Below, piece by piece: positions 45,034-53,078 of a stretch of 64,000 nucleotides of DNA; position 1 is the stretch's first letter; every line of letters begins with the position of its first letter. The DNA is from Dokdonia donghaensis DSW-1 (GTDB taxonomy: Bacteria; Bacteroidota; Bacteroidia; Flavobacteriales; Flavobacteriaceae), in the NCBI RefSeq assembly GCF_001653755.1, contig NZ_CP015125.1, positions 990,001 through 1,054,000 of the forward strand, written 5' to 3'. The position numbers were made by a program, and so were the translations under genes. The notes under the pieces were generated by a model. It was not told the origin of the DNA. It saw nothing but the letters and a program-made list of their open reading frames with translations, and ran no database searches.

Positions 45034-47336
45034 TAGTAAACTAACTTAAGTTTTAAGTTTTGCACTACTTTGATCTCTCCAGAGTTTGAAGTCTTATTAT
45101 CCACAGGTTCTTGTCCTTTTTCACCCCACAGTACTGCGATGGTCTTTATAGGGTTATTTGTAAAGGTATTTTCGGCAAGAGTTACGTTTACGATCCCTCT
45201 TGTTTTTAATAAAATATTACTCTTCTCTTGAGCGCCACATTGTGTAAATGTATTGCCACGCACGACAAGGCTACCGCCTATAGTAGACTCGTCATAACCA
45301 CCACGGTAGTAGTCTAGCACATTCATCCCTACGTTTGTAAAGTTGTTATCCTCTACAAAAACAAAAGCCGCGTTATAATCTCCTTTGTCATTAGTTTCCT
45401 TATTAAGTTGGATACCTCTTGCAGTGTTTTTTATGATGCTATTTTTAATTGAGATTGTATCTGCAAACGAAGCTTTACTAGTTTCTAACACACTTTTAAA
45501 ACCATCTATCTCAACATTATCTAGCCATAATTCATATGCCTGGCCCATCCCTTTTTCTAGGGTTGCAAATGCGTCTGTACCTTTATCACCCTTAAGTATA
45601 ATGTTTGATAGCTTAAGCTTTGCTCTGGGTTGTAGTTCAAAGCCTTTGGTAGCGTTTTTAAAAGTAATCACTGGTCTGTTAGTCGTTGCTGTAGATTGTA
45701 GGGTTACCGCTTTCGCGAAAGCGTAATTACCATCTACCTCATATGTGCCAGGTGTTATAGTTATGGTAGTGCCTTGGCTCGCATTCTTTATAGCCTCTGC
45801 AAGTTGTGCTTCTGTCGAAACTGTTATTGTTTCTGGGGTTTTTTGCGCTGGTCTGGTGTTAAACCACGAGGTCCCGTAGTTTGAGAGATCTAGCAATTCT
45901 TGATGATTACTTGATACCGAAACAATAGCCCCTGCACGGTTAGACTTATCACGGCTGTTGCCTAATAAATCTTGATCTATACGGTCAAAATCAAAGCCAT
46001 TGTGAAGTTCATTTTGCGCTCCTTGAGGTGCAGCAAATAAGTTGTCACCTTCCGACAGTTCTAGCGTTTTTGTGATGATACCATCTGTCTTATAATCGCT
46101 CGTGTTTTTTACATTTATAAAGTTGCTCTTAAAAGTCACTCCTGTGATAGAGTCATATGTTTTTACCACACTGGCAGTAGGCGCATCTGTATATATAAGA
46201 TTATTTGCTACTACCATACGCTCTGCTCTTGCAGACCTAATCTCTGAAGCGGGTAACACCTCTGCCTGACTCAAATTTGCACCTACACCAAAATGCCAAG
46301 GGGTCTTTGAGTTTATAAAAGAGTTATGTGCAACCACAACATCTGTCACTTGGTTATAGCGATTAAGTGGAGATTTTGGGATACCATTCATTACGGCAAG
46401 CGGCGCTCTAAACTCGTTACCCTTTAGGTTATAGAAGTAGTTATTTACAATCCAGTGGCCCGTGTTTATAACACGTATACCACCTATAAATTCTGAATTG
46501 TCATTACCTATAAATACGTTTCCATCTATAGTAGCATAATTACCGTGTCTCAATACCAGTGAACCCTCAGATTCAAAAAATACATTGTTTTTAAATGTAT
46601 TGTAGTTACTCTTACTAGAGATAATCTCTACCTCACCATTACAACGTTCAAAATAATTGTGCTCTACATTTACATATCCTGGAGTCATAGAGGTGTAGCT
46701 GTCTCCCAGTTGTAGTGTCTCTGCACGTGGACCTCCTTTTCTAGGGCGCGGGCCAAAATGGTTGTCTTTAATCTGGTGATAGGTGTTTACATTTTCATTA
46801 CCCTTGAGCATCACACGTAGGGTAGGGCCTTGGTTTGTTTTTCCAGTCACATAATTATGGTCAAAACTGTTGTGTTGCCCCCATAGCTCTATCCAGTGGT
46901 TTTTACTATCACGATCTGGGTTTGTAAAATCTTCTATTACACAATCTGTAACACGAGAATGGTATGCAATTGTTGTGTCATTTATTTTATAACGTATTAC
47001 CGCTTTTTCTGTCGTAAATCCATTTTTAAAATGTAAACCACTCACGTGCAAGTAAGATCCTCCTAGCTTGAGTGAAGAGTTGCCCTCTAAGGTAACCTCA
47101 CCTGGAGTTTCGGCTGTAAGAGAAATGGGATTTGCTTCTGTACCCTCACCATAAAATTTTATGGCAGCATCTTTCCACACACCGTTTTTAAGTACAATAT
47201 GATCTCCAGGTTGGGCATTTTTAATGGCTGTGTTGAGCTCGTCTATGGTGGCTACGGTCTGGCTTGCGTCTAGCGATGCCTCTTTACAGGCGCTCAAAAG
47301 TACGAGTGAGCAAAGAAGTATGAGATGTTTATACAT
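45033..47336 (-). CDS. PL6 alginate lyase (chondroitinase-B-like parallel beta-helix), two domains
   Basis: 767 residues, lipobox LLSAC. The first beta-helix (residues about 25-480) has the PL6 catalytic set: NGEVEIISSKS with the Ca-binding Glu and catalytic Lys, and about 20 residues later SLVLRHGNY with the catalytic Arg. A second beta-helix fills the C-terminal third, as in two-domain PL6 enzymes. Cuts alginate (G-rich or MG blocks, by family). Palindrome copy 15 is in the second domain. Confidence 0.92.
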   Translation of the reverse strand: MYKHLILLCSLVLLSACKEASLDASQTVATIDELNTAIKNAQPGDHIVLKNGVWKDAAIKFYGEGTEANPISLTAETPGEVTLEGNSSLKLGGSYLHVSGLHFKNGFTTEKAVIRYKINDTTIAYHSRVTDCVIEDFTNPDRDSKNHWIELWGQHNSFDHNYVTGKTNQGPTLRVMLKGNENVNTYHQIKDNHFGPRPRKGGPRAETLQLGDSYTSMTPGYVNVEHNYFERCNGEVEIISSKSNYNTFKNNVFFESEGSLVLRHGNYATIDGNVFIGNDNSEFIGGIRVINTGHWIVNNYFYNLKGNEFRAPLAVMNGIPKSPLNRYNQVTDVVVAHNSFINSKTPWHFGVGANLSQAEVLPASEIRSARAERMVVANNLIYTDAPTASVVKTYDSITGVTFKSNFINVKNTSDYKTDGIITKTLELSEGDNLFAAPQGAQNELHNGFDFDRIDQDLLGNSRDKSNRAGAIVSVSSNHQELLDLSNYGTSWFNTRPAQKTPETITVSTEAQLAEAIKNASQGTTITITPGTYEVDGNYAFAKAVTLQSTATTNRPVITFKNATKGFELQPRAKLKLSNIILKGDKGTDAFATLEKGMGQAYELWLDNVEIDGFKSVLETSKASFADTISIKNSIIKNTARGIQLNKETNDKGDYNAAFVFVEDNNFTNVGMNVLDYYRGGYDESTIGGSLVVRGNTFTQCGAQEKSNILLKTRGIVNVTLAENTFTNNPIKTIAVLWGEKGQEPVDNKTSNSGEIKVVQNLKLKLVY
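45709..45722. repeat. 14-bp palindrome, copy 15
   Basis: Perfect copy in the PL6 gene, read as YAFAKAV. Confidence 0.95.
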
Positions 47337-47365
47337 AATGGAGTATTGTTGTTATTTTTAAGTGC

Positions 47366-47379
47366 GCTTTCGCGAAAGC
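47366..47379. repeat. 14-bp palindrome, copy 16 (intergenic)
   Basis: Perfect copy in the 49-bp gap between the PL7 and PL6 genes, 7 bp past the PL7 stop. Confidence 0.95.
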
Positions 47380-47385
47380 GTACTA

Positions 47386-48324
47386 TTAATGAGTAACCTC
47401 AAGATTATAGTATTTAAGCGTGGCAAATGCCTGTGCGTCTGTACTGGTTAAATAATTGCCTGCTTTAAAGTAGTTTTCAAAAGGCCATTTCTCCAGACTT
47501 ACGTCTTCATAGATTAATGGACTTTGATCGTTGAGCTGTATTTCTAAACGGGCTTCAGTGGCTGTAATGCTCAAGGTAAAAGGTTCAAACCCTACATAAC
47601 CCATATTGTCCTTTATATCCTCCCAAGTATCGCTTGAGGTGTCTAGTAAAGCATCACCCTCTGTGCTCTCATCTACCAGTGATTTTTTATGAGACCAGAT
47701 GTATCCATCTTTCCAATACATTTTTAAGAGAGGAGGGCCGTTATTAGAACTAAAGCCGTGGGTTTCCATATCTTCTTGAGATATGATGCCGTGTATTTGC
47801 ATTACAATAGTGCGATGGTAGTCGTTGCTTGGGTTGCCATCTTGAGATATGTCTTCCATTTTAAGAGTTCCAGAGAGCGTACCACCTTGGGTAAGCGTCC
47901 AGTTTTCTCTGGAGTTAGAAGGGTTTATGAGTTCTCTTAACTCTGTTCTAGAATAACTGCTATTTGCTGTAGATGATGCTGGGTACACGTGAAAAACGAG
48001 TGAGGTATCCTCTATATCATCATACATAAATGGTGCTATTGCCTCTATGTTTTGATACCCAAAATCAACTAGTTGTGCTGGCTGATACTCATCTGGGCTT
48101 CCGTTATTATTTTCATCTACAGGAAGGGTGATTTTCCAGTTAGAAAAATCTATTGCGGCATACTGGCTAGTATCTGTCTCACCATCTGTAGTGCCTTGTG
48201 TGTCTTCTACTTGTGGCGTAGGTGTAAAAGGGGGATCATCTCCCTCATCTGTAGACGAGCAAGAGATACTAACTACACAAAATAAGAGGATAATGATATA
48301 CCTATATTGTGTAGATTGTAGCAT
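47386..48324 (-). CDS. PL7 alginate lyase, lipoprotein
   Basis: About 312 residues from ATG 48324; two more in-frame ATGs (48336, 48363) lie in a 12-bp tandem repeat. Signal with lipobox VVSISC, a Thr/Asp-rich linker, then PL7 motifs YSRTELREL, VMQIHGI and NYFKAGNYLTS. QIH as in the other PL7. First gene of the lyase unit (PL7, PL6, heparinase-type, PL17, kdgF), transcribed from the operator-bearing promoter upstream. Shares only modest similarity with the PL7 at 33586, so not a recent copy. Confidence 0.9.
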   Translation of the reverse strand: MLQSTQYRYIIILLFCVVSISCSSTDEGDDPPFTPTPQVEDTQGTTDGETDTSQYAAIDFSNWKITLPVDENNNGSPDEYQPAQLVDFGYQNIEAIAPFMYDDIEDTSLVFHVYPASSTANSSYSRTELRELINPSNSRENWTLTQGGTLSGTLKMEDISQDGNPSNDYHRTIVMQIHGIISQEDMETHGFSSNNGPPLLKMYWKDGYIWSHKKSLVDESTEGDALLDTSSDTWEDIKDNMGYVGFEPFTLSITATEARLEIQLNDQSPLIYEDVSLEKWPFENYFKAGNYLTSTDAQAFATLKYYNLEVTH

Positions 48325-48348
48325 ACATTGTAGCATACATTGTAGGAT
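48315..48348. repeat. 12-bp tandem repeat at the PL7 start
   Basis: ATTGTAGCATAC twice (48315-48326, 48327-48338) and a partial third. On the gene strand each unit adds a CMLQ with a possible start codon, keeping the frame. Confidence 0.8.
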
Positions 48349-48376
48349 GATTACTGTTTGCATTTAAATTTTTTAA

Positions 48377-48442
48377 ACTGGTTTTCCAAATTGGTTTACC
48401 AGTTGTATATCTCAAATATAGATATAATTATAAGACTCGCAA
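48377..48442 (-). promoter_or_regulatory. Lyase-operon promoter with two-unit operator
   Basis: On the minus strand TTG (48440-48442), 19-base spacer, TATATTTG (48413-48420), a full promoter match. Ten bases downstream lie TGGTTTACCA (48392-48401) and TGGTTTTCCA (48379-48388), 13 bp apart, inside an ACTGGT...ACCAGT inverted repeat (48377-48403). Same units as at susC, placed where a bound repressor would block initiation. Confidence 0.75.
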
Positions 48443-48581
48443 TATTTTGGCGTAAATTTTACGCTATTGCAAATTATTACCAACTATAATTGTTTAATTT
48501 GAGTTTGTTGTTTTCTGGAAGCCACGATTAAATTATACACTAAAAGGAATTTTAACTTAGTAGAATGAGTATGTATTATTT

Positions 48582-48601
48582 ATTAATCGTAATATTGCAA
48601 T
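48582..48601 (+). promoter_or_regulatory. Candidate ArsR operator upstream of arsR
   Basis: ATTAATCGTAATATTGCAAT, 17 bp before the arsR ATG. A 17-of-20 match lies before the DUF6428 gene, at 48961. The shared core has dyad character (ATCG...GCAAT). Confidence 0.6.
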
Positions 48602-48617
48602 CAAATAATATAGTAAG

Positions 48618-48947
48618 ATGGGATTAACAAAAACCGAAATGTTTACAGATGAGCAAAACCAGATTTCACTTTTTTCTAAAGTGTTTGGTCACCCTGCTCG
48701 CGTGGCGATATTGCAGCATTTATTTAAAATAAATAGTTGTGTATGTGGCGACCTTGTAAATGAGATAGGGCTTGCACAACCTACCATCTCACAACACCTT
48801 AAGGAGCTCAAAAATTTAGGTTTAATAAAAGGTAATGTAGAGGGGACGAGTGTTTGCTACTGTGTCAATTCAGAAAATTGGAGACGTATGAAAGAAGTAA
48901 TGCAGCAATTTTTAGATCAAGATATTCTCGCAACAGATTGTTGTTAA
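48618..48947 (+). CDS. arsR: ArsR-family metalloregulator
   Basis: 109 residues. HTH region GHPARVAILQHLFKI ... LAQPTISQHLKELKNLGLI, with NSCVCGDL supplying the Cys pair that binds As(III)/Sb(III) in the alpha-3N type. The last residues add TDCC. Represses the cluster until arsenic binds (family knowledge). First gene of three on the plus strand. Confidence 0.92.
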   Translation: MGLTKTEMFTDEQNQISLFSKVFGHPARVAILQHLFKINSCVCGDLVNEIGLAQPTISQHLKELKNLGLIKGNVEGTSVCYCVNSENWRRMKEVMQQFLDQDILATDCC

Positions 48948-48960
48948 AAAAATTATTCTC

Positions 48961-48980
48961 ATTAATCGTATAATCGCAAT
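48961..48980 (+). promoter_or_regulatory. Second candidate ArsR operator, before DUF6428
   Basis: ATTAATCGTATAATCGCAAT, 14 bp before the DUF6428 start and 13 bp after the arsR stop. Differs at three positions from the upstream copy. Confidence 0.55.
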
Positions 48981-48994
48981 AAACAAATAGAGTT

Positions 48995-49462
48995 ATGAAA
49001 CTGTCAGAAGTAAAAAATGTACTTAATGGGTTGGAGACAATTTCTTTCCAACTACCAAGTGGAGAATTAGTGCCAAGTCATTTTCACGTGACTGAAGTAG
49101 GTAAGGTGTCAAAGCACTTTATAGACTGTGGTGGTACCGTACGTAAAGAAGAAGTAGTAAACTTTCAACTATGGAACGCAGATGATTATGACCATAGACT
49201 CCACCCAGAAAAGCTAGTAAATATTATAGAGCTTTCGGAAAAGATATTAGGTATAGAAGATCTCGAGATAGAAGTAGAGTATCAAGCGAGCACTATAGGT
49301 AAATATGGTCTTGAATTTAATGGGTCAAGTTTTTTACTTACTACAAAACAAACAGATTGTCTAGCAAAAGATCAATGCGGTATACCTGGTGTAGCACCTG
49401 CTGTAGAGGTGGTTGCAGAGACAGGCTCTTCTTGTTGTGGGCCTAATAGTACGTGTTGTTAA
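48995..49462 (+). CDS. DUF6428 protein of the ars cluster
   Basis: 155 residues. Polar protein with PSHFHVTEVG, HFIDCGGTVR and a C-terminal Cys-rich tail (CCGPNSTCC). Members sit between arsR and arsC in many Bacteroidota, as I recall the family; function is unknown, although the Cys residues suggest metalloid binding. Cytosolic, no signal peptide. Confidence 0.75.
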   Translation: MKLSEVKNVLNGLETISFQLPSGELVPSHFHVTEVGKVSKHFIDCGGTVRKEEVVNFQLWNADDYDHRLHPEKLVNIIELSEKILGIEDLEIEVEYQASTIGKYGLEFNGSSFLLTTKQTDCLAKDQCGIPGVAPAVEVVAETGSSCCGPNSTCC

Positions 49463-49484
49463 TCACATTTTAAAAGAAACTTAT

Positions 49485-50117
49485 ATGTCCACAACAGTGT
49501 CAACGCTATACCCAAAGATCAATGATTTTATAGAGGGGTTAGATATACATAGTATTACAAAAGAGCGCAAGGAGACCCTTGAACCGTTAGTAGCGTTTGT
49601 TAAAGAAAAGCACACACAGCAGGAGATTATAAGGCTCAATTTTATATGTACACATAACTCTAGAAGAAGTCATCTCGCTCAAGTGTGGGCACAGGTTATG
49701 GCTTACTATTTTGAGATAGAGAAGGTATATAGTTATTCTGGCGGAACGGAGCGCACAGCTCTTTTTCCGGTAGTTGCAACAACATTAGAAAACACAGGTT
49801 TTTTAATAAAGACTATTTCTAGTGGTGATAACCCTGTTTACACAATAAAGTTTGCAGAAAATGAGCATCCTGTTATAGGGTTTTCAAAAAAGCTGGATGA
49901 TACTTTTAACCCCAGTGCAGGCTTTGCAGCAATAATGACCTGCTCGCAAGCAGATGGTGGATGTCCCTTTGTAGCCGGTGCAGAAAAGCGTGTGCCTCTT
50001 ACATTTAAAGATCCTAAGGTGTATGACGGCACTCCACAGCAAAAGGAAAAATACCTAGAGCGTAGTACACAAATTGCAACAGAGATGCTTTATGTGTTTT
50101 CTCAAGTGAAAGGATAG
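49485..50117 (+). CDS. Arsenate reductase / low-molecular-weight phosphatase-like protein
   Basis: About 211 residues from ATG 49485 (an earlier in-frame ATG overlaps the DUF6428 gene). The phosphate/arsenate loop C-x5-R-S is seen as FICTHNSRRSHLAQ, the LMW-PTP-type arsenate reductase fold, with a second Cys (MTCSQADGGCPFV) for the reducing step. It reduces arsenate to arsenite. No efflux pump gene (ACR3/ArsB) follows; the next genes face the other way. Confidence 0.85.
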   Translation: MSTTVSTLYPKINDFIEGLDIHSITKERKETLEPLVAFVKEKHTQQEIIRLNFICTHNSRRSHLAQVWAQVMAYYFEIEKVYSYSGGTERTALFPVVATTLENTGFLIKTISSGDNPVYTIKFAENEHPVIGFSKKLDDTFNPSAGFAAIMTCSQADGGCPFVAGAEKRVPLTFKDPKVYDGTPQQKEKYLERSTQIATEMLYVFSQVKG

Positions 50118-50143
50118 AATTGATGCGTCATATTTATACAATA

Positions 50144-50184
50144 AAGAAATCCTCTTAGTTTTATACTAAGAGGATTTCTTATTA
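50144..50184. terminator. Bidirectional terminator between arsC-like and downstream gene
   Basis: Perfect 16-bp inverted repeat AAGAAATCCTCTTAGT (50144-50159) / ACTAAGAGGATTTCTT (50165-50180), five-base loop, T/A-rich flanks. Lies between convergent genes. Confidence 0.9.
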
Positions 50185-50207
50185 CTAACGCTTTATTATT
50201 CTTAGGC

Positions 50208-50816
50208 CTAAGCGCGTTTATATACTTTCTTGCTTAGGAGAGCTACAGCTATAACGAGGGCAAGTATAGAAAGAAATGATACCGGTCCCATCGAAGCTTT
50301 CTGAATATTTATATCTATAAACTCATCTTCAGTTACCGAAAGCGATAGCGAGTAATTATTATCTTTATTAAGTACAAACTTTGTTTTTTTAAAGTCTTCT
50401 TTAAGTATAAGTAGAGCACTCTTACTGTTATGTATATTCTTAAATAGCGTGTTAGTTAAGTCTATAGTCTCAAGATTAGAAGGCACCCTAGTTAACGTAA
50501 ATAATACCTTTGTCTCGTGACCTAGTTGCACTTTACCATCAGTAAGGATGTAATTTTGATTCTCATTAAAACTTAGGTTAAGATTCTGAGTAATATGATT
50601 TAAGACCATTTCTCTAAACTCCTCTGGAGTTTTATATGGCGTGCTAGCATAGGTTTGTCGTACTTCTTGCTGGAAAGCAGTGAGAGAAGCATTGATTTGT
50701 AAAATCCATACACCCTTTTCTTTTTCTGCAAGAATGATTGTAGAGGCTTCCGTTTGGTGTGCGTAACTACTTATCGTTGTTAGGATAAGCAGCGCTGTAA
50801 TGATAAACTTTTTCAT
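50208..50816 (-). CDS. Conserved hypothetical membrane-anchored periplasmic protein
   Basis: 202 residues. Signal peptide MKKFIITALLILTTISSYAHQ and a single C-terminal membrane segment (about residues 175-197) followed by KKVYKRA, so the body is outside the inner membrane and tethered at its end. The mature start HQTEAST is His-first as in metal-binding proteins, but no motif is clear. I cannot assign a family with confidence. It is the last gene of a minus-strand group with YHYH and SCO1 genes. Confidence 0.7.
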   Translation of the reverse strand: MKKFIITALLILTTISSYAHQTEASTIILAEKEKGVWILQINASLTAFQQEVRQTYASTPYKTPEEFREMVLNHITQNLNLSFNENQNYILTDGKVQLGHETKVLFTLTRVPSNLETIDLTNTLFKNIHNSKSALLILKEDFKKTKFVLNKDNNYSLSLSVTEDEFIDINIQKASMGPVSFLSILALVIAVALLSKKVYKRA

Positions 50817-50824
50817 AAGAATAT

Positions 50825-51820
50825 TTAGTTAACATAAGCTCCTTTGAGGCCGTTTATAAAATTGTTATTACCAGCTTGGTCTACGTGATAATGGTATCCT
50901 CTTGTATCATCTGTATGACCACGCAACTCATCAAGCCCTGAAGCAGCGATTCCTTCTTGATTTTTATTTTCATAGATTCCGTGTCCATCTAGCGCATATC
51001 CTATAAGTGCGTCGTGACCATCTTCTTGTTCTACTTTTAGGCTAATGCCCGTTGCTGCGTGATAGTGATATCCTTGGTGTACATTAATATGACCTCCTGC
51101 ATCATCAAATGGGGCTAATGTATAAGCTCCTAAAATGTTATCTACTGGTGCTGGTGCAGAAAATTCAACTCCGTTAAGGGCGATACCTCGCGTAGACGGT
51201 GCACTATTTTGTCCAGGAGGTCCTCCTGGGCCTGTAGCAAAAAGTGTGGAAGTATTTTGTAATACTGGAGTTATAGGTATTAGGTATGTTTGAGATATAT
51301 CTGTGATATAAGAAGGTAAACATTCTACACAAAAATTTTCATATTCTTCACCCACAGCAGGGTTTGCTGCATTTATACAATCTTGTTCTGTGTCTGTGAC
51401 GTATATGTCACCATTTTCATCATACATTAACCAGTTATCATCTTCATAAAAGGCTGCCATATTTTCTATAAAAGCGCCATCTACATCATAAACTTCGCCA
51501 TTTTCTAACCAGATCCCTCCCGCGTCTGCTCCATCTGCTATATTATCTGGACACCAAGGCCCCATCTCGTGGTCAAACGGAGTACTGTTTGTGATAATCT
51601 GATAGCAATCTGTATTTGTGCCATCTGAAAGTGTGCAGGGAACAATGGTTAAGTTAACACCGTTTGTTGTAAAATTTTCTGGGTTCACATTTACAACTAT
51701 TTCGTCACTATTGTTATCACTATCCTGATTAGAATTGTTATCATTAGAACAAGATGTGCAGCTCATCATTCCCAAACAAAGGATAATAATGGCACTTAGA
51801 TAGATTTTAGAATGTTTCAT
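50825..51820 (-). CDS. YHYH domain lipoprotein
   Basis: 331 residues with lipobox MMSC and an acidic Asn/Asp-rich linker. The YHYH domain fills the C-terminal third: GYHYHAATG, DGHGIYENKNQ, and RGYHYHVDQAG, two YHYH motifs with extra His/Asp. The N-terminal half has several Cys pairs. The domain is of unknown function; the His clusters suggest metal binding. A second YHYH protein lies at 53065. Acts outside the cytoplasmic membrane. Confidence 0.85.
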   Translation of the reverse strand: MKHSKIYLSAIIILCLGMMSCTSCSNDNNSNQDSDNNSDEIVVNVNPENFTTNGVNLTIVPCTLSDGTNTDCYQIITNSTPFDHEMGPWCPDNIADGADAGGIWLENGEVYDVDGAFIENMAAFYEDDNWLMYDENGDIYVTDTEQDCINAANPAVGEEYENFCVECLPSYITDISQTYLIPITPVLQNTSTLFATGPGGPPGQNSAPSTRGIALNGVEFSAPAPVDNILGAYTLAPFDDAGGHINVHQGYHYHAATGISLKVEQEDGHDALIGYALDGHGIYENKNQEGIAASGLDELRGHTDDTRGYHYHVDQAGNNNFINGLKGAYVN

Positions 51821-51838
51821 AAGTATAGATTTGCTGGG

Positions 51839-52501
51839 TTATTTTTCTTTTTTTAGAGTATTTATATCTGCTATAAGTTGCTCTACAGATGTTGCATTGA
51901 GACCGTTGTAAATACCTCTTATATGCTTGTCTTTATCTACAAGCACAAAATTCTCAGTGTGTAGAAACTCATCTTCGGTCTTATTGAGACCTAAATCTTC
52001 CTCTATGAAGTATTGATTTCTACCTAGGTCATATATTTCATCCCTTGATCCTGTTACAAGGTGCCATTTATCTTTTACAACTCCGTTTTGACTTGCATAG
52101 TCTTGTAGCACTTCGATTGTGTCGTGTTGAGGGGTTACAGAGTGTGAGATTAATAGTATTTCTGGATCATCTATAAAGGCTTGCTGAATTGAAGCCATAT
52201 TTTTTGTCATTTTTGGACATATGCCTGTACAGAATGTAAAGAAGAAATCTGCCACATATATTTTATCTTTAAAGGTATCTTGTGTTATAGTATCATTATA
52301 CTGGTTATATAATTTAAATGGAGGTACTTTATGTAAGGTGTCGCTAGTGGTATAAGATGCATCTAGCCATAATGGAGTAAATGTGGCTTCGTTATAATAC
52401 GGCAGAATTTCTACACGACTTGAGGCTGTATTTGTATCTGCACAGCTTATGATGCTTAGTATAATAATAAGACTAGCGCTCCACAAGTTGCACTTGCTCA
52501 T
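51839..52501 (-). CDS. SCO1/SenC-type lipoprotein, copper chaperone or redox protein
   Basis: About 220 residues from ATG 52501, where the signal MSKCNLWSASLIIILSIISC with lipobox begins; the longer start at 52564 would overlap the next gene. Thioredoxin-like fold with FTFCTGICPKM (CxxxC) and SHSVTPQHDT (His), the copper-binding set of SCO1. Loads the CuA site of cytochrome oxidase in most relatives. Its place between YHYH and MORN genes is unusual. Confidence 0.88.
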   Translation of the reverse strand: MSKCNLWSASLIIILSIISCADTNTASSRVEILPYYNEATFTPLWLDASYTTSDTLHKVPPFKLYNQYNDTITQDTFKDKIYVADFFFTFCTGICPKMTKNMASIQQAFIDDPEILLISHSVTPQHDTIEVLQDYASQNGVVKDKWHLVTGSRDEIYDLGRNQYFIEEDLGLNKTEDEFLHTENFVLVDKDKHIRGIYNGLNATSVEQLIADINTLKKEK

Positions 52502-53078
52502 CATCCAACTGAAAGCAGAGATTTGCTCTTTTGAGCCCAAATATTCTTCCATTTTTTGCTTCATAGTTGTTATAAATTTTTCCGTTTTCTCTCCAAGATT
52601 GTTGTAGCCCTTCTTCTTGACCGTTTACAAGAGTAATTACCTTAAACTTAACGCCGCTTGTATACCATTGATATTGCTTGCCGTGGGGAATGCCATTTTG
52701 ATAATTTGCTATAGATCTTTTGTTTCCATTACTCCACCAAGAGATAGTTTGCCCGTTACGTACTCCGTTTATATAATTTGCTTTAAAACTTAAGGTTCCG
52801 TCTGGAAAATACTTTTCTTGTGTACCGTGTTTTTTTCCTTTCGCGAAAGCGGTCTTCTCAGAGATAGTTCCATCAAGATATATGCTTGTTGCAACCCCTG
52901 TAAAAGGCTCTCCCTTATAATAGAAAAGCCCTTTGTGGAGGTTTAACTCGTTTAGTGTGACGGCTAATTCAAACTTTGAGTTTGCTGAGGGTGTATCGTT
53001 TGTGACTTTTGCCTCAGTATTACGGTTACAGCTTATAATGAACAGGCATATTATGAGTGTTAGGTTATAGTATCGCAT
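52473..53078 (-). CDS. MORN-repeat (YwqK-like) lipoprotein
   Basis: About 201 residues from ATG 53078; the signal ends in LFIISC. Repeats of the type YLDGTISEKTAFAKGKKHGTQEKYF, YINGVRNGQTISWWSNGNKR, YQNGIPHGKQYQWY form a beta-hairpin array as in MORN proteins (membrane or protein binding). Overlaps the SCO1 gene by 29 bp and the YHYH gene by 14 bp. Contains a near-palindrome at 52838. Confidence 0.8.
   Translation of the reverse strand: MRYYNLTLIICLFIISCNRNTEAKVTNDTPSANSKFELAVTLNELNLHKGLFYYKGEPFTGVATSIYLDGTISEKTAFAKGKKHGTQEKYFPDGTLSFKANYINGVRNGQTISWWSNGNKRSIANYQNGIPHGKQYQWYTSGVKFKVITLVNGQEEGLQQSWRENGKIYNNYEAKNGRIFGLKRANLCFQLDDEQVQLVER
52838..52849. repeat. 12-bp core of the palindrome (one end altered)
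   Basis: CTTTCGCGAAAG within the MORN gene, read as AFAKGK. Confidence 0.8.
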
